21,973 nucleotides of DNA from Saccoglossus kowalevskii (lineage: Eukaryota > Hemichordata > Enteropneusta > Harrimaniidae), in contig NW_003105605.1 of assembly GCF_000003605.2 (NCBI RefSeq), positions 163,066-185,038 on the forward strand, in the 5' to 3' direction. Of the stretch, positions 18,941 through 21,973 are shown piece by piece. Each line of letters begins with the position of its first letter. The first letter of the stretch is position 1. The position numbers were made by a program, and so were the translations under genes. The notes beneath the pieces were generated by a model that was not told the DNA's origin, ran no database searches, and was given only the letters and a program-made list of their open reading frames with translations.

Positions 18941-21900
18941 GAGGTAATAGTAAAATGTGAGCTATACCAATGTGGTTATATTTGAGTTATTGGTGATACA
19001 TTTTAACTATAATTTGATGATATACATGAGTTATAGTGCTGTTATGTGCACATATCACCAATATATGTGAGCTATATTTAATAGTGATCTATGTTGAGCT
19101 ATCATGTCATGAACTATGAGTTAACATTGATTTATGTGAGCTATAGCATGGTTAATTTTGATATATGTGAGCTATAATTTTGTTATATATGAGTTAATGG
19201 TGATATATATTGAGCTATCATGTGATTCTGTATGAGTTAATAGTGATATATGTGAGCTATTGTGTGGTTATATGTGTTAATGGTGATTTATGTGAACAAT
19301 AATGTGATATATATACGAGTTAATAGTGATATGTGTGAGCTATGGTGTGGTTATATGTGTGTTAATGGTGATATATGTGAGCTTTTGTGTGGTTATATGT
19401 GTTAATAGTGATATATGTGGACTGTTGTGTGGTTAAAATGTGTTAATGGTGATTTATGTGAACAATAATGTGGTAATATATATATATGAGTTAATAGTGA
19501 TATATGTGAGCTATGGTGTGGCTATATGTGTTAATGGTGATTTATGTGAACAATAATGTAGAGATATATACATATGAGTTAATAGTGATATATGTGAACT
19601 GTTATGTGGTTAAATGTGTTAATGGTGATTTATATGAACAATGTGGTGATATATACATATGAGTTAATAGTGATATATGTGAACTGTTGTGTGGTTATAT
19701 GGGTTGATGGTGATTTATGTGAACTGTTGTGTGGTTAAATGTGTTAATGGTGATTTATGTGAACAATAATGTGGTGATATATACATATGAGTTAATAGTG
19801 ATATATGTGAACTGTTGTGTGGTTATATGAGTTAATGGTGATATATGTGAACTGTTATGTGGTTAAATGTGTTAATGGTAATTTATATGAACAATGTGGT
19901 GATATATACATATGAGTTAATAGTGATATATGTGAACTGTTGTGTGGTTATATGGGTTAATGGTGATATATGTGAACTGTTATGTGGTTAGATGTGTTAA
20001 TGGTGATTTATGTGAACAATAATGTGGTGATATATATGAGTTAATAGTGATATATGTGAGTTATGGTGTGGCTATATGTGTTAATGGTGATTTATGTGAA
20101 CAATAATGTGGTGATATATGTGAACTGTTATGTGGTTATATATACATATGAGTTAATAGTGATATATGTGAACTGTTGCACAGTTATATGTGGTAATGGT
20201 GATATATGTGAACAATAATGTGATATATATATGAGTTAATAGTAATATGTGTTAACTGTTGTGTGGTTATATGTGTTAATGGTGATTTGCGAACAATAAT
20301 GTGATGATATATACATATGAGTTAATAGTGATATGTGTGAGCTATGGTGTGGTTATATGTGTGTTAATGGTGATTTGTGAACAATAATGTGGTGATATAT
20401 ACATATGAGTTAATAGTGATATATGTGAGCTATGGTGTGGTTATACAAAATGTATGTGTTAATGGTGATTTATGTAAACAATAATGTGATATATTCATAT
20501 TAGTCAATAGTGATATGTGTGAGCTATGGTGTGGTTATGTGTGTGTTCATGGTGATTTGTGAACAATAATATGATGTATATGTATATATATGAACTGTTG
20601 TTTGGTTATATATACATATGGGTTAATAGTGATATATGTGAACTGTTGTGTGGTTATATGGATTAATGGTGATTCATGTGAACAATAATGTGGTGATATG
20701 TACATATGAGTTAATAGTGATATATGTGAACTGTTGTGTGGTTATATGGGTTAATGGTGATTTATGTGAACTGTTGTGTGGTTAAATGTGTTAATGGTGA
20801 TTTATGTGAACAATAATGTGGTGATATATACACATGAGTTCATAGTGATATATGTGAACTGTTGTGTGGTTATATGGGTTAATGGTGATTTATGTGAACT
20901 GTTGTGTGGTTAAATGTGTTAATGGTGATTTATGTGAACAATAATGTGGTGATATATACATATGAGTTAATAGTGATATATGTGAACTGTTGTGTGGTTA
21001 TATGGGTTAATAGTGATATGTGTTAACTGTTGTGTGGTTATATGTGTTAATGGTGATTTGCGAACAATAATGTGATGTATATGTATATATATGAACTGTT
21101 GTGTGGTTATATATACATATGGGTTAATAGTGATTTATGTGAACTATGGTGTGGTTATACAAAATGTATGTGTTAATGGTGATTTATGTAAACAATAATG
21201 TGATATATACATATTAGTCAATAGTGATATGTGTGAGCTATGGTGTGGTTATACAAAATGTATGTGTTAATGGTGATTTATGTAAACAATAATGTGATAT
21301 ATACATATTAGTCAATAGTGATATGTGTGAGCTATGGTGTGGTTATACAAAATGTATGTGTTAATGGTGATTTATGTAAACAATAATGTGATATATACAT
21401 ATTAGTCAATAGTGATATGTGTGAGCTATGGTGTGGTTATACAAAATGTATGTGCTAATGGTGATTTATGTAAACAATAATGTGATATATACATATTAGT
21501 CAATAGTGATATGTGTGAGCTATGGTGTGGTTATGTGTGTGTTCATGGTGATTTGTGAACAATAATATGATGTATATGTATATATATGAACTGTTGTGTG
21601 GTTATATATACATATGAGTTAATAGTGATATATGTGAACTGTTGTGTGGTTATATGGGTTAATGGTGATTTATGTGAACTGTTGTGTGGTTAAATGTGTT
21701 AATGGTGATTTATGTGAACAATAATGTGGTGATATATACATATGAGTTAATAGTGATATATGTGAACTGTTGTGTGGTTATATGGGTTAATGGTGATATA
21801 TGTGAACTGTTATGTGGTTAAATGTGTTAATGGTGATTTATGTGAACAATAATGTGGTGATATATACATATGAGTTAATAGTGACATATGTGAACTGTTG

Positions 21901-21973
21901 TGTGGTTATATGGGTTAATGGTGATATATGTGAACTGTTATGTGGTTAAATGTGTTAATGGTGATTTATGTGA
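18941..21973. repeat. Satellite-like array with 40/48-bp units and 94- and 128-bp higher-order repeats
   Basis: The units run from GTGATATATGTGAACTGTTG to GGTTAATG (40 bp) or from GTGATTTATGTGAACAATAA to GAGTTAATA (48 bp). Two 40-bp units and one 48-bp unit form a 128-bp higher-order repeat, clear at about 20640-20990 and 21610-21973. A separate 94-bp class marked by TACAAAATGTATGTG repeats with exact spacing at 21158, 21252, 21346 and 21440. The left part (18941-19300) is older and more diverged. The array runs off the right edge, so its full size is unknown. It lies 5' of the receptor exons, probably inside an intron. Confidence 0.95.

Overview
The window is AT-rich DNA from an invertebrate animal. 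It has short exons with consensus splice sites, long gene-poor intervals, several tandem arrays and interspersed repeats. Two parts of protein-coding genes can be assembled with confidence, both on the minus strand and both running off the window. A secreted SUEL/rhamnose-binding-type lectin domain next to an EDAR-like TNF-receptor with a death domain suggests a marine invertebrate, perhaps a deuterostome such as a hemichordate, cephalochordate or echinoderm. That placement is inference and was not tested.

Layout. Positions 1-1221 hold the first coding exons of a lectin gene: a signal-peptide exon and an exon carrying one complete lectin domain, with the 3' part beyond base 1. Positions 1544-2735 are a 33-bp minisatellite, probably inside the 5' intron of the lectin gene. 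Positions 2736-14727 are about 12 kb with no gene I can establish. This stretch holds two pairs of diverged dispersed repeats (3395-3755 with 7558-8003, and 3849-4068 with 11225-11444), a small fossil patch that looks like Ty3/Gypsy reverse transcriptase (about 6900-7040), a CpG-rich block (9430-10378), a six-unit ~90-bp tandem array (10379-10912), a GC-rich hairpin (11031-11064), one weak orphan exon candidate (12797-12917) and a perfect 30-bp palindrome (13849-13878).

Positions 14728-18776 hold the seven... exons found so far number six, namely the 3' coding exons of a type I membrane receptor. They encode the last cysteine-rich motif, a stalk, a transmembrane helix, an acidic cytoplasmic tail and a C-terminal death domain. 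All five internal junctions agree in phase, including one GC-AG intron that hosts a non-autonomous DNA element with short terminal inverted repeats (15432-16503). Positions 18941-21973 are a satellite-like array with 40-, 48-, 94- and 128-bp periodicities that runs off the right edge, upstream of the receptor exons.

The two genes do not obviously act together. The lectin would be secreted and bind sugars. The receptor would signal at the cell surface through death-domain and possibly TRAF adaptors. I found no convincing previously undescribed system. The best leads are the receptor tail, the GC-AG intron with its transposon, the higher-order tandem arrays and the CpG-rich block with donors facing both ways.
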